From the NCBI GenBank assembly GCA_017302655.1, contig JAFLDE010000018.1, positions 1 through 63,170 on the forward strand: 63,170 nt of DNA, written 5' to 3'. Shown one piece after another: positions 39,152 to 49,708 of the stretch. The position numbers were made by a program, and so were the translations under genes. The notes under the pieces were generated by a model. It worked only from the letters and a program-made list of their open reading frames with translations, had not been told where the DNA came from and searched no databases. Within the stretch, counting starts at the first letter, position 1. Every line of letters begins with the position of its first letter. Source of the DNA: Burkholderiales bacterium. GTDB taxonomy: Bacteria; Pseudomonadota; Gammaproteobacteria; Burkholderiales; Burkholderiaceae_C.

Positions 39152-41452
39152 ATGAAACGCACCCTCACCGCCCTGGCGCTGGCCGCCCTGAGCAGCACTG
39201 GGCTCCACGCCCACAGCGCCGACACCGCCGAGCTCTTGCAGCAGGAGATGGCGAACCGCAACGTATTCAAGGCCTGGTTCCCGAACCGACAACTGGCGCG
39301 GCGCGCGGCGATCAGCCTGCACGGGCAGTTGCTCGAATCTCGTCTCGATGAGGGCTACCAGGTCTTCGAGTTGGACCCGATCGACCAATCGCGCTTGCGC
39401 GCTTTCGGCTTCCGCCTGGAAGTGGCCGAGGACTTCATTCGTGACCGCAACAGCCGGCTGCTGCGGATGCAGAAAGAGGCCTTGGCCGCAGGCCCTGAAG
39501 CGCGCTCGATCCCCAGCTACACCTGCTACGAGACGGTCGAGGAGACGTTTACGCAGGCGCAGGCGCTGGTGGCTGCCAAGCCGCAATTGGCCACCTGGCT
39601 GGACGCTGGCAATTCCTGGCAGAAGAACCAGGGCAGCGGCGGCTATGACCTGCAGGTGCTCAAGCTCACCAACAGCGCGGTGGCCGCACCGCCGGGGCAG
39701 AGCAAGCCCAAGCTTTTCATCAACAGCGCCATCCACGCCCGCGAATACGCCACCGCACCGCTGGTGCTGGAGTTCGCCCGTCAGTTGCTCAATGGCCATG
39801 GCGTGGACGCCGACGCCACCTGGGTGCTCGACCACCACGAGGTGCACCTGATGCTGCACGCCAACCCGGACGGCCGCAAGCGCGCCGAGACCGGACTGTC
39901 CTGGCGCAAGAACACCAACAACGCCCACTGCGCGAACACCAACACGCGCGGGGTGGACCTGAACCGCAACTTCAGCCAGAGCTGGAACAGCACTGGCGGC
40001 GAGGGCAGCAGCGGAAGTGCGTGCTCGCTGACCTATCGCGGCCCCTCAGCGGGCTCAGAGCCCGAGACCCAGGCCATCGAGGCTTATGTGCGCAGCCTGT
40101 GGCCGGATCGTCGCGGCCCCAACCCGGGCGACGCCGCCCCCGCCGACACCAGCGGCATTCACCTCGACATCCACAGCTTCAGCCAACTGGTGCTTTGGCC
40201 TTGGGGGGCCACCAACGCGCCCGCGCCCAATGGCGCGGCACTCGCCACGCTCGGCCGGCGCTTCGCCTGGTTCAACGGCTACACGCCCATGCAGTCGATC
40301 GGCCTTTACCCGACCGACGGCACGTCCGATGCCGTGAGCTACGGCGAACTCGGCGTGGCCGCCTATACCTTCGAACTCGGTACGGCCTTTTTTGAGAGCT
40401 GCGCCAACTTCACCAACAGCATCAAGCCCGGCAACCTGCCGGCGTTGATGTACGCCGCCAAGGTGGTGCGCACCCCCTACCTCACGCCCGGCGGTCCTGA
40501 GGTCACCGGTCTGAGCTGGGTCAACGGCGGCGTGGTGGCCCCAGGCGGCAGCGCGAAGCTGCTGGCCAGCGCCACCGACCTTCGCTTCAACCAGAGCCAA
40601 GGCGCCGAAGCCACGCAGGCCATCGCAGGCGCCGAGGCCTACATCAACACCCCGCCCTGGCTGCCGGGTGCCACGCCCATCGCGCTGCAGGCGGCCGACG
40701 GCCAGTTCGACAGCCCCACCGAAGCGCTCACTGGCACCCTCAGCAGCCGAGGCCTGCCCAGCGGCAAGCACCTCGTGTACGTGCGGGCTCGCGATGCCTC
40801 AGGAAGTTGGGGCCCGTTCAGCGCGCAGTTCCTGGAGGTGAGTGCCGCCCCGGCGCCGCTGCGCATAGGCGCGCAATGCTCCGCCCTGCAGTGCAGTTTC
40901 AAGGCCACCGGCGGTCTGAGCGGTGCGCTGAGCAGTTACAGCTGGCGGCTCGGCGACGGCCGCAGTGCCAGTGGCCAGCAGATTGGCCACCTCTATGCAC
41001 AGGCCGGCACCTACTTGGTGGAACTCACCCAGCGAAGCGGCGCCGGCACGCAAACCGCCAGCCGCCAGGTGACCGTGCAGAACAGCGGCACCGTGACCGA
41101 AGCCGAGCCCAACAACAGCTTGGCCAGCGCCCAGGCACTGAGCTTCAACCCGGTGCGCGTGAATGGCTTGATGGATGTCTCGGGCGATCAGGACTGGTTC
41201 ACGCTGCAGCATGAACCAGGCAAGACCTTGAGCGTGCTGATGCAGCCGAACGCCAGCTCTGATTACGACCTCTACGTCTACGACGCCAATGGCGTGGAGT
41301 TGGCTCGTAGCGAGAACGGCAGCGGTGCCGCCGACAGCGTGAGTCTGGTGAACAGCGGCGCGTTCAGCGCCCGCCGATATGTGCGCGTGCTTTACTACAG
41401 CGGCGGCACGGGAGCGGCCAACGGTCGCTACACGCTGGACATCGGCCAATGA
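39152..41452 (+). CDS. Secreted M14 zinc carboxypeptidase with PKD and PPC domains
   Basis: A 766-residue exported peptidase. It has a signal peptide (MKRTLTALALAALSSTGLHA) and a pro-region (about 25-110). The M14 domain has zinc ligands in SAIHAREYA (H and E) and GIHLDIHSFS (H), with the catalytic Glu in AYTFELGTAF. A PKD-like domain (SYSWRLGDGRSASG to GHLYAQAGTYLVEL) and a C-terminal PPC domain (DQDWFTLQHEPGKTL, SSDYDLYVYDANG) follow. PPC domains are often removed during maturation. It probably degrades extracellular protein for nutrition. Confidence 0.94.
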   Translation: MKRTLTALALAALSSTGLHAHSADTAELLQQEMANRNVFKAWFPNRQLARRAAISLHGQLLESRLDEGYQVFELDPIDQSRLRAFGFRLEVAEDFIRDRNSRLLRMQKEALAAGPEARSIPSYTCYETVEETFTQAQALVAAKPQLATWLDAGNSWQKNQGSGGYDLQVLKLTNSAVAAPPGQSKPKLFINSAIHAREYATAPLVLEFARQLLNGHGVDADATWVLDHHEVHLMLHANPDGRKRAETGLSWRKNTNNAHCANTNTRGVDLNRNFSQSWNSTGGEGSSGSACSLTYRGPSAGSEPETQAIEAYVRSLWPDRRGPNPGDAAPADTSGIHLDIHSFSQLVLWPWGATNAPAPNGAALATLGRRFAWFNGYTPMQSIGLYPTDGTSDAVSYGELGVAAYTFELGTAFFESCANFTNSIKPGNLPALMYAAKVVRTPYLTPGGPEVTGLSWVNGGVVAPGGSAKLLASATDLRFNQSQGAEATQAIAGAEAYINTPPWLPGATPIALQAADGQFDSPTEALTGTLSSRGLPSGKHLVYVRARDASGSWGPFSAQFLEVSAAPAPLRIGAQCSALQCSFKATGGLSGALSSYSWRLGDGRSASGQQIGHLYAQAGTYLVELTQRSGAGTQTASRQVTVQNSGTVTEAEPNNSLASAQALSFNPVRVNGLMDVSGDQDWFTLQHEPGKTLSVLMQPNASSDYDLYVYDANGVELARSENGSGAADSVSLVNSGAFSARRYVRVLYYSGGTGAANGRYTLDIGQ

Positions 41453-41479
41453 CCGGGCCCCAGCGGTCTGTCCTGACGC

Positions 41480-41878
41480 TCAAGCCGGCTGCGGCGCCGA
41501 AGCGCGCCGCGCCAGCGCGACAAAGCCACTGAGCAGCAGGCCTCCGAGCAACAACCCGGCCATGCCGACGCCCCAGATCAGCCAGACCGCCACCTGCAGC
41601 CAGGCACCGAGGTCGGGAAGGCTGCTCATCACGCCCATCAGCCAGGCGTGAATCTCGGGGCCCCACTCGCCCAGCCACTCGCGCAGGTTCTCCAGCCAGG
41701 CAATCCCAAGCCACTGCTGCAGCCAATCCGGCAGCGGCAGGGGCGGCATGTCCTTGACCCAATCGGCACCGCTCGCCCAACCCTCCCAGCCCAGCACGGC
41801 ATGCACCGCCCAACTCAAGAACGACCACAGCAGCGCAAAGAGACCCACCAGGCCCCAAATCAACACATGCCAACCCAC
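41480..41878 (-). CDS. Hypothetical membrane protein (132 aa)
   Basis: Two transmembrane helices are clear (residues about 4-30 and 98-122), flanking a Trp/Leu-rich middle (WEGWASGADWV, WLQQWLGIAWLENLREWLGEWG). The start is GTG 41878, with GGAGGG five bases upstream. No family is recognised. It lies 71 bases downstream of trmB on the same strand and may be the last gene of the nucleoside operon. Confidence 0.8.
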   Translation of the reverse strand: MGWHVLIWGLVGLFALLWSFLSWAVHAVLGWEGWASGADWVKDMPPLPLPDWLQQWLGIAWLENLREWLGEWGPEIHAWLMGVMSSLPDLGAWLQVAVWLIWGVGMAGLLLGGLLLSGFVALARRASAPQPA

Positions 41879-41949
41879 GACAACCCTCCATCAGGCAGAG
41901 AGCGCCATGGTGCCGCAATCCGTGCGGCATGGCGGGCCTGTGGGCTTGC

Positions 41950-42648
41950 TCAGCTGCGCCGGCGGAACACCAGGTCCCACACGCCGTGCCCCAGCCGCAA
42001 GCCGCGAGCCTCGAACTTGGTCTGCGGCCGGTAGGCGGGCGTTTCGGCATACCCGGCCGCCGTGTTCTCCAGCAGCGGCTCGGCGCTCAGCACTTCCAGC
42101 ATCTGCTCGGCATAGGGCTGCCAGTCGGTGGCGGCGTGGAAGTAGCCCCCCGGGGCGATGAACTGCATCAGCTGCGCGATGAAGGGGCCCTGCACCAGGC
42201 GCCGCTTGTGGTGACGCTTCTTGTGCCAGGGGTCGGGGAAGAACAGGTGCACGCCGTGCAGGCTTTGCGGCGCCACCATCTGCTCCAGCACCTCCACCGC
42301 GTCGTGCTGGATGACGCGCAGATTGCGCAGCCCGGCCTCCTCGATCCGCTGCAGCAGCGCGCCCACGCCGGCCTCGTGCACCTCGCAGGCGATGAAGTCG
42401 ATGTGCGGCAAGGCGGCGGCAATCTTCGCAGTGGCGTCGCCCATGCCCGAACCGATCTCCAGCACCCGCGGTGCGGAGCGACCGAACACCGCGTCCCAAT
42501 CGGGTCGGCTCGGTTGGAAGGGCAACGCGTACTTGGGCGCCAGCTCCTGCAGCGCACGGATCTGCCCGCTGCCCATGCGCCCGGCGCGCTTGACGAAACT
42601 CTTGATGCGGCGCGGCGGTGACGCCTGGTTCGGCACGTCGTCGCTCAC
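41950..42648 (-). CDS. trmB: tRNA (guanine-N7-)-methyltransferase
   Basis: A 232-residue SAM enzyme that makes m7G46 in the variable loop of tRNA. Motif I is [10 protein letters not shown]; the family signature [17 protein letters not shown] is complete. It overlaps the deoA stop by four bases (ATGA), so it is the distal gene of the nucleoside catabolic operon, an odd setting for a tRNA modification enzyme. Confidence 0.96.
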   Translation of the reverse strand: MSDDVPNQASPPRRIKSFVKRAGRMGSGQIRALQELAPKYALPFQPSRPDWDAVFGRSAPRVLEIGSGMGDATAKIAAALPHIDFIACEVHEAGVGALLQRIEEAGLRNLRVIQHDAVEVLEQMVAPQSLHGVHLFFPDPWHKKRHHKRRLVQGPFIAQLMQFIAPGGYFHAATDWQPYAEQMLEVLSAEPLLENTAAGYAETPAYRPQTKFEARGLRLGHGVWDLVFRRRS

Positions 42649-43949
42649 CCCAGCACCTCGGTCACCAAGGGCTTGGCAGGCGGCGCGGCGTCGGCGATGT
42701 GCACCGCCGCGAGATAGGCGGCCACGGCGCGTTCGGCATCGGCCTCGCTGGCCGCGTGCACGAAGGCCAGCGGTTCGCCCGCCTGCACGGCGCAGCCCAG
42801 CGGCCGGACGCCAGCAAAACCGACGCGTGGGTCGATGGGGTCCGCCGCCACGCGGCGACCACCTCCCAGCTCGATGACGGCCACTCCGATGGCGCGCGTG
42901 TCCTGCGCCGCCAACACGCCGGCGCGCGGCGCCGCCACCGGCTGAACCACCGGCGCCTGCGCCAACTCGGCCTGCCGCAACACGTCCTTCGGGCCACCCA
43001 GCGCAGCCACCATCTGCGCGAATTTCTCGGCCGCGGCGCCACTGTCCAAGGCCTGCTGCAGTCGTTCGCGGGCTTGTTTTTCGTCAGCGGCCAGACCGCC
43101 CAGCAGCAGCATCTGGCTGCACAGCTGCAAGGTGATCTCGTGCTGCCGGGGCTCGCGGTTCCTGCCGCACAGGTAGTCGATGGCCTCCTGCACCTCCAGC
43201 GCGTTGCCGGCCGTGTGGCCCAGCACCTGGTTCATGTCGGTGATGAGGGCGCGCGTCATCATGCCGGCGCCGTTGCCGACGGCCACGATGCTCTCGGCCA
43301 GCTCGCGCGCCATCTCGGGCGAGTCTGCAAACGCGCCATTGCCGACCTTCACGTCCATCACCAGCGCCTGGAGGCCGGCGGCCAGCTTCTTGCTGAGGAT
43401 GCTGGCGGTGATGAGCGGCACCGACTCGACCGTCGCCGTGACGTCGCGCGTGGCGTAGAAGCGCTTGTCGGCCGGCGCCAGGTCGGCGGTCTGGCCGATG
43501 ATGGCCACGCCCAGGCGGCGCACCGTGGCGTCGAACAGGGCGGCATCGGGGCGGGTCTGGTAACCCGGCAGGGCTTCCAGCTTGTCCACCGTGCCGCCGG
43601 TGTGGCCCAGGCCGCGTCCGGCAATCATCGGCACGTAGCCGCCGCAGGCCGCGACCATGGGGCCGAGCATCAGGCTGATCTTGTCGCCCACGCCCCCGGT
43701 GGAATGCTTGTCCACCACCGGTCCGGGCATGTCGGGCCAGCGCATCACGCGGCCGGAATCGCGCATCGCCAGCGTCAGCGCCACCGCCTCGTCGCGCTGC
43801 ATGCCGTTCAGAAAGATGGCCATGGCCAGCGCCGCCACCTGACCCTCGCTCCAGCTCTCATCGGTGAGGCCGCGCACGAAGGATTGGATCTGCTCGGGCG
43901 ACAGCGCGCCCTTGCGCCGCTTGGTGCGGATGATTTCCTGGGCCAGCAT
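42645..43949 (-). CDS. deoA: Thymidine phosphorylase
   Basis: A 434-residue pyrimidine-nucleoside phosphorylase that splits thymidine and deoxyuridine into base and 2-deoxyribose-1-phosphate. The phosphate-binding signature [18 protein letters not shown] and [15 protein letters not shown] are present, and the C-terminal domain has the usual ALxxGxA pattern. It overlaps deoC upstream by one base (TGATG) and trmB downstream. The base released can feed the preTA pathway encoded next door. Confidence 0.96.
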   Translation of the reverse strand: MLAQEIIRTKRRKGALSPEQIQSFVRGLTDESWSEGQVAALAMAIFLNGMQRDEAVALTLAMRDSGRVMRWPDMPGPVVDKHSTGGVGDKISLMLGPMVAACGGYVPMIAGRGLGHTGGTVDKLEALPGYQTRPDAALFDATVRRLGVAIIGQTADLAPADKRFYATRDVTATVESVPLITASILSKKLAAGLQALVMDVKVGNGAFADSPEMARELAESIVAVGNGAGMMTRALITDMNQVLGHTAGNALEVQEAIDYLCGRNREPRQHEITLQLCSQMLLLGGLAADEKQARERLQQALDSGAAAEKFAQMVAALGGPKDVLRQAELAQAPVVQPVAAPRAGVLAAQDTRAIGVAVIELGGGRRVAADPIDPRVGFAGVRPLGCAVQAGEPLAFVHAASEADAERAVAAYLAAVHIADAAPPAKPLVTEVLG

Positions 43950-44710
43950 CAGTAAGCGCTCCCCTGGGATTGCGAGGCGCCACCGCCCAGCACCTGCAGG
44001 ATGTCGTCCAGCAGGCCCGAGGCGCCAAAGCGCAGACGCTGCGCGTTCAGTGCGCCCGCGCCCAAGGCTTGCCGCGTCTGCTCGATGTAGCCGGCCGCCT
44101 GGGCCACCGAACGGATGCCGCCGCTGGCCTTGAAGCCGGCATGCGTGAAGCCGCTGCGGCGGATCTCGTCGAGCATGGCCGTGGCGGCCTCGGGCGTGGC
44201 CGAGACCGGGGTCTTGCCGGTGCTGGTCTTGATGAAATCAGCGCCGGCGCTCAAGGCCAGCTGGCTGGCGCGGCGGATCAGGGACTCTTCCTTCAGCTCG
44301 CCCGATTCGAGGATCACCTTCAGCGTCAGCGGCCGGCTGGCATGGCGCACCTCGGCCAGGAACTCGGCCACCTCCTGCACCAGCCCTTGCTGCAGCGCGC
44401 GCCAGGGCAGCACCACATCCACTTCCTGGCCGCCGGCCTGGGCGATGGTGTCAATGTCGCGCAGCGCGCGCTCCAGGTTCAGTTCGCCGTCGGGAAAGTC
44501 GGCCACCGCCGCCACGCGGATGGCGGCGGGCAGCGCGGCACGCGCCTGCGCCACGAAGCGCGGCCACACGCACACGGCGGCCACTGGGCCTTGCGGGGTC
44601 TGCGCCTTGACGCACAGGCGCTCGATGCTCGCCTCGTCATCGCCGTCGTTCAGGCTGGTCAGATCCAGGCAGGCCAAGGCGACCCGGGCCTCTTCAAGCA
44701 AAGCGTTCAT
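43949..44710 (-). CDS. deoC: Deoxyribose-phosphate aldolase
   Basis: A 253-residue class I aldolase that splits 2-deoxyribose-5-phosphate into glyceraldehyde-3-phosphate and acetaldehyde. The Schiff-base Lys is in ADFIKTSTGKTPV, and the second catalytic Lys in AGFKASGGIRS. The start ATG 44710 overlaps the nucleoside phosphorylase stop by one base. The phosphopentomutase DeoB needed to link it to the phosphorylases is not in the window. Confidence 0.95.
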   Translation of the reverse strand: MNALLEEARVALACLDLTSLNDGDDEASIERLCVKAQTPQGPVAAVCVWPRFVAQARAALPAAIRVAAVADFPDGELNLERALRDIDTIAQAGGQEVDVVLPWRALQQGLVQEVAEFLAEVRHASRPLTLKVILESGELKEESLIRRASQLALSAGADFIKTSTGKTPVSATPEAATAMLDEIRRSGFTHAGFKASGGIRSVAQAAGYIEQTRQALGAGALNAQRLRFGASGLLDDILQVLGGGASQSQGSAY

Positions 44711-45558
44711 CAAAGCGTCTGGTGAATGGCGTTCAAGGCTTCGGTCAGGAAGCTCGCCGCGCGCTCGGCGTTCTTCTTCGCTTCCGAGAGCGTGAGCTCG
44801 TGAGTCAGGGCCTCGTCGGACAGACCGGCGCCCATGTTGGTCATCAGGGCCAGGCCGAGCACGCGCAGGCCGGCGTGGCGCGCCAGGATGACGTCGGGCA
44901 CGGTGCTCATGCCGACAGCGTCGGCGCCCCAGGCCTGGAACATGCGGATCTCGGCCGGCGTTTCGAACTGCGGACCCAGTGCCCAGCAGTAGATGCCCTC
45001 GTGCAGGGCTTCGCCCATCTCGCGGGCGCGCGCCAGCACGGTCTGGCGCAGGGCCCTGTCCCAGGCCGCGCTCATGTCGCAGAAGCGGTCCATGCCCGTC
45101 AGACCCACCAGCGGGCTGCGCTGCGGGGCGTTCAGGTGGTCGCTGATCAGCATCAGCGAGCCCGGCGGCTGCTTGGCGCGCAGCGAGCCACTGGCATTGG
45201 TGAGCACCAGCACCTGCACGCCCCAGGCCTTCAGCGTGCGGATGGGCGCGGCCATGCCGGTGCAGTCGCCGCTCTCGTAGGTGTGCGCACGCCCGCGCAG
45301 CATGGCCACGCGCGCGCCAGCCGCCGTCTTGCCGACGACCAACTCGTTCACATGCCCTTCTACTTTGGGTAAGGGCCAGCCTGGCAGGGACTGATAGGGA
45401 AGGCGCTCGGCGTCTTGCAGCGATTCGCTCGCGCCGGCCCAGCCGGAGCCGAGCACGACGGCGATGGAAGGCGCCTCACCGAAGCGCTGACGGAGCGTGG
45501 CGGCGCCGTCACGAATGGCGGCGGCCAGGGCGTCGCCCTGGAGGTAGGGACTACTCAT
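44710..45558 (-). CDS. Purine nucleoside phosphorylase
   Basis: A 282-residue trimeric-type (NP-I) phosphorylase acting on inosine/guanosine-type nucleosides. Signatures include VVLGSGWAGASE, KVEGHVNELVVG, LVLTNASGSL and GPQFETPAEIRMFQAWGADA, followed by MSTVPDVILARHAGL. ATG 45558 was chosen because the upstream extension overlaps cdd and is Arg-rich. Third catabolic gene of the transporter-cdd-PNP-deoC-deoA operon. Confidence 0.94.
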   Translation of the reverse strand: MSSPYLQGDALAAAIRDGAATLRQRFGEAPSIAVVLGSGWAGASESLQDAERLPYQSLPGWPLPKVEGHVNELVVGKTAAGARVAMLRGRAHTYESGDCTGMAAPIRTLKAWGVQVLVLTNASGSLRAKQPPGSLMLISDHLNAPQRSPLVGLTGMDRFCDMSAAWDRALRQTVLARAREMGEALHEGIYCWALGPQFETPAEIRMFQAWGADAVGMSTVPDVILARHAGLRVLGLALMTNMGAGLSDEALTHELTLSEAKKNAERAASFLTEALNAIHQTL

Positions 45559-45575
45559 GTTGTTCTTCGTCTTTC

Positions 45576-45986
45576 TCAGGGGAAGAGGTGATCGGGCCCG
45601 AAGCTGTGCGGCAACAGCTGCTCGAGCGTCCATTCCTGTTGCAGGCCGCCTTCGTTCACGGCCAGCACGCGGAAGGTCTTCGGGTCGCAGAACTCGCGCA
45701 AGCGCTGACGGCAGCCGCCGCACGGCGTGATCGGGTGCAGGCCGGCGCCATAGACCAGCACCGCCGTGGCACGGCGCTGGCCGGCCAGCACCATGGCGCT
45801 GATGGCGCCGGACTCGGCGCAGTTGCCCTGCGGATAGGCGGCGTTCTCGACATTGCAGCCGCCGAAGATGCGGCCGTCCTCGGCCAGCAGCGCGGCACCC
45901 ACCCGGTAGTTCGAGTACGGCGCGTAAGCCACCGCGTGGGCCGCGCGGGCCACGTTCAACAGCTCGGTGCGAAGCGCATCCTGCAT
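45576..45986 (-). CDS. cdd: Cytidine deaminase
   Basis: A 136-residue tetrameric-type deaminase that converts (deoxy)cytidine to (deoxy)uridine. The zinc site is complete: GNCAESGAI (Cys and catalytic Glu) and TPCGGCRQRL. The substrate loop is APYSNYRVGAAL. The start overlaps the permease stop by one base (TGATG), so nucleoside import and deamination are co-translated. Confidence 0.97.
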   Translation of the reverse strand: MQDALRTELLNVARAAHAVAYAPYSNYRVGAALLAEDGRIFGGCNVENAAYPQGNCAESGAISAMVLAGQRRATAVLVYGAGLHPITPCGGCRQRLREFCDPKTFRVLAVNEGGLQQEWTLEQLLPHSFGPDHLFP

Positions 45987-46972
45987 CAGCGCTCCTTCAC
46001 GTACGGCTTGGCCAGGGCCTTGGGCGCCACGGCCTGGCCGATGAACCCCGCCAGCAGCACGACGGTGAGCAGGTAGGGCAGCGCCTGGATGAGTTGCACC
46101 GGCACCTCGCCGACGCCTGGCAGCGCCACGCCCTGCAGGCGGATGGCCATGGCATCGAGCAGTCCGAAGAGCAGGCAGGCGCCCAGCGTGGGCAGCACGC
46201 GCCAGCGGCCGAAGATCATGGCGGCCAGCGCGATGTAGCCCCGGCCGGCGGTCATGTTGGGGCTGAAGTTGGCGTTCTGCGCCATCGACAGGTAGGCACC
46301 GGCCAAGCCGCAGAGCACGGCGCCAAACAGCAGCGCGGTGTAGCGCAGGCGCGGCACCGACACGCCGGCGGCGTCCACCATCGCCGGGTTCTCGCCCACG
46401 GCGCGGATGCGCAGTCCCAGGCGGGTGCGTTCCAGCAGGAACCAGACGCCCAGCACCGCGGCAAAGGCCAGGTACACCAGGGCGTTGTGGCTGAACAGCC
46501 CGTGGCCGATCAGGCCACCGAGAAAGCCGCCATGCGCCTGTGCCGCGCCCAAGGGCTCGGCCAGCGCAGGCACCAGCGCTCCGATGCGTTGCTCGGAGGC
46601 CAGGGTCGGGGTCTGGCCCCCGGTCTGAAACCAGGCGATACCCAGCACCACGGTGAGCCCGGCGGCCACCATGTTGATGGCGACGCCGGAGATGACCTGG
46701 TCTCCCCGGTGCGTGACACAGGCGAAGCCATGCACCAGCGCCAGCACGATGCAGACGCCGATGGCGGCCAACAGGCCCAGCATCACCGATCCACTCAGCG
46801 CGGCAGCCGCGCCCGCGGCAAAGGCCCCGGCGAGCATCTTGCCCTCCAGGCCCAGGTCCACCACGCCCGAGCGCTCCGCCAGCAGGCCGGCCAACGCCAC
46901 GAAGAGCAGCGGCACACTCAAGCGCAGCGTCGAAGCAAGCACCGAGCCGACCTGGATCAGCATGTCATCCAT
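45986..46972 (-). CDS. Nucleoside-type ABC transporter permease 2
   Basis: A 328-residue inner-membrane permease of the BPD_transp_2 group (RbsC/NupQ-like) with 8-10 hydrophobic helices. GLEGKMLAGAFAAG and the cytoplasmic coupling loop RTRLGLRIRAVGENPAMVDAAG are typical of BMP-family nucleoside transporters. ATG 46972 overlaps the first permease gene by 8 bases. With the neighbouring permease and ATPase it forms an import system for purine/pyrimidine nucleosides (family inference). Confidence 0.92.
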   Translation of the reverse strand: MDDMLIQVGSVLASTLRLSVPLLFVALAGLLAERSGVVDLGLEGKMLAGAFAAGAAAALSGSVMLGLLAAIGVCIVLALVHGFACVTHRGDQVISGVAINMVAAGLTVVLGIAWFQTGGQTPTLASEQRIGALVPALAEPLGAAQAHGGFLGGLIGHGLFSHNALVYLAFAAVLGVWFLLERTRLGLRIRAVGENPAMVDAAGVSVPRLRYTALLFGAVLCGLAGAYLSMAQNANFSPNMTAGRGYIALAAMIFGRWRVLPTLGACLLFGLLDAMAIRLQGVALPGVGEVPVQLIQALPYLLTVVLLAGFIGQAVAPKALAKPYVKER

Positions 46973-48074
46973 GGCGGCCTCCCTGGAGCGCGGCATACAG
47001 GCGCGCGAACAGCGGCGCGCTGACCATGGACATGGCACCCGCGAAGAGCACGATGAGCCCCTGCACGGTGACCACCATCTCACGAGAGAAGCCGGGCAAC
47101 TCGAAGGCCACCTCGACCCCACCTTGATAGAGCACGCCGAAGAGCAAGGCGGCGAGCAGGATGCCCACCGGGTGGTTGCGCCCCATCAGACTCACAGCAA
47201 TGCCGGTGAAGCCGGCGCCAGCGACGAAGTCCAGCGTGAGCTTGCCCTGCACCCCTGACAGCTCATTCACCGCCAGCAGCCCGGCCAACGCACCGGAGAT
47301 GCCCATGGCCACCAGCACCTGCTGCTTCGGGTTCAGGCCCGCGTATTGGGCTGCACGCGGCGAACTGCCCACCGCACGCAGCGCATAGCCGCCCCGCGTG
47401 CGCCACAGGAACCAACCCACCAGCACCAGCGCGATGACGGCCAGCAAGGTCGAAGCATTGAGCGGCGAGCTGGGCCACTCCATGCCAAAACGCGCCACCC
47501 ATTCGTGCAGCGCGGGCAGCTTGGCGCTGTCGGGGAAGTTGTCGGACTCCACAGCCATCGAGCCGGCGGGCCGCAGCAAGTTGACCAGCAGGTAGACGTT
47601 CAGGCTCGCGGCAATGAAATTGAACATGATCGTCGTGATGACGATGTGGCTGCCTCGCCAAGCCTGCAGGTAGCCGGGCACCAGGCCCCAGAGCGCGCCG
47701 AAGGCCGCAGCCGAGAGCACGAGCAGCGGCAGCAGCAGCGCCGCCGGCAGGTGCGGGCCCAGCCACAAGGCGGCCAGCGCCAGGCCGATGCCGCCAAACA
47801 GGGCCTGGCCTTCGCCACCGATGTTGAAGAGGCCGCCATGGAAGGCCACCGCCACCGCCAGGCCCGTGAACACGAAGCTGGTGGCGTAGTACAGGGTGTA
47901 GCCGATGCCGCGGGCGTCGCCCAGGCTGCCCTTGACCAGCACGGCGAAGGCTTGGGCGGGCGAGTGGCCGATCAGCGCCACCACGCCGGCGGCGACGGCC
48001 AGGGCAATGGCGAGGTTCCACAGCGGCAGCAGGCCGATGTCGATCCAGCGGGGAAGTTGGAGGGGGGTGCTCAT
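46965..48074 (-). CDS. Nucleoside-type ABC transporter permease 1
   Basis: A 369-residue inner-membrane permease, NupP/YufP-like. Hydrophobic helices run throughout, with the signature FHGGLFNIGGEGQALFGGIG and coupling loop RTRGGYALRAVGSSPRAAQYAG. It forms the heterodimeric channel with the next permease. It starts 40 bases after the ATPase gene stop. Confidence 0.92.
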   Translation of the reverse strand: MSTPLQLPRWIDIGLLPLWNLAIALAVAAGVVALIGHSPAQAFAVLVKGSLGDARGIGYTLYYATSFVFTGLAVAVAFHGGLFNIGGEGQALFGGIGLALAALWLGPHLPAALLLPLLVLSAAAFGALWGLVPGYLQAWRGSHIVITTIMFNFIAASLNVYLLVNLLRPAGSMAVESDNFPDSAKLPALHEWVARFGMEWPSSPLNASTLLAVIALVLVGWFLWRTRGGYALRAVGSSPRAAQYAGLNPKQQVLVAMGISGALAGLLAVNELSGVQGKLTLDFVAGAGFTGIAVSLMGRNHPVGILLAALLFGVLYQGGVEVAFELPGFSREMVVTVQGLIVLFAGAMSMVSAPLFARLYAALQGGRHG

Positions 48075-48114
48075 GGGTTGTTCTTGTTCTTGCGGGAGCT
48101 CGCCAGGCCAGTCA

Positions 48115-49644
<1,530 letters not shown>

Positions 49645-49650
49645 GGCGGG

Positions 49651-49675
49651 AAAAGGACCGGCCCCGAAGGGCCGG
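49651..49675 (-). terminator. Rho-independent terminator of the aminotransferase-mmsA operon
   Basis: On the minus strand CCGGCCC-TTCG-GGGCCGG is followed by TCCTTTT. It sits 34 bases after the mmsA stop and just before the ABC ATPase start, separating the two minus-strand operons. Confidence 0.8.
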
Positions 49676-49708
49676 CAGGATACCAAGGGGGGTCTAGAGC
49701 CCCGCCCC

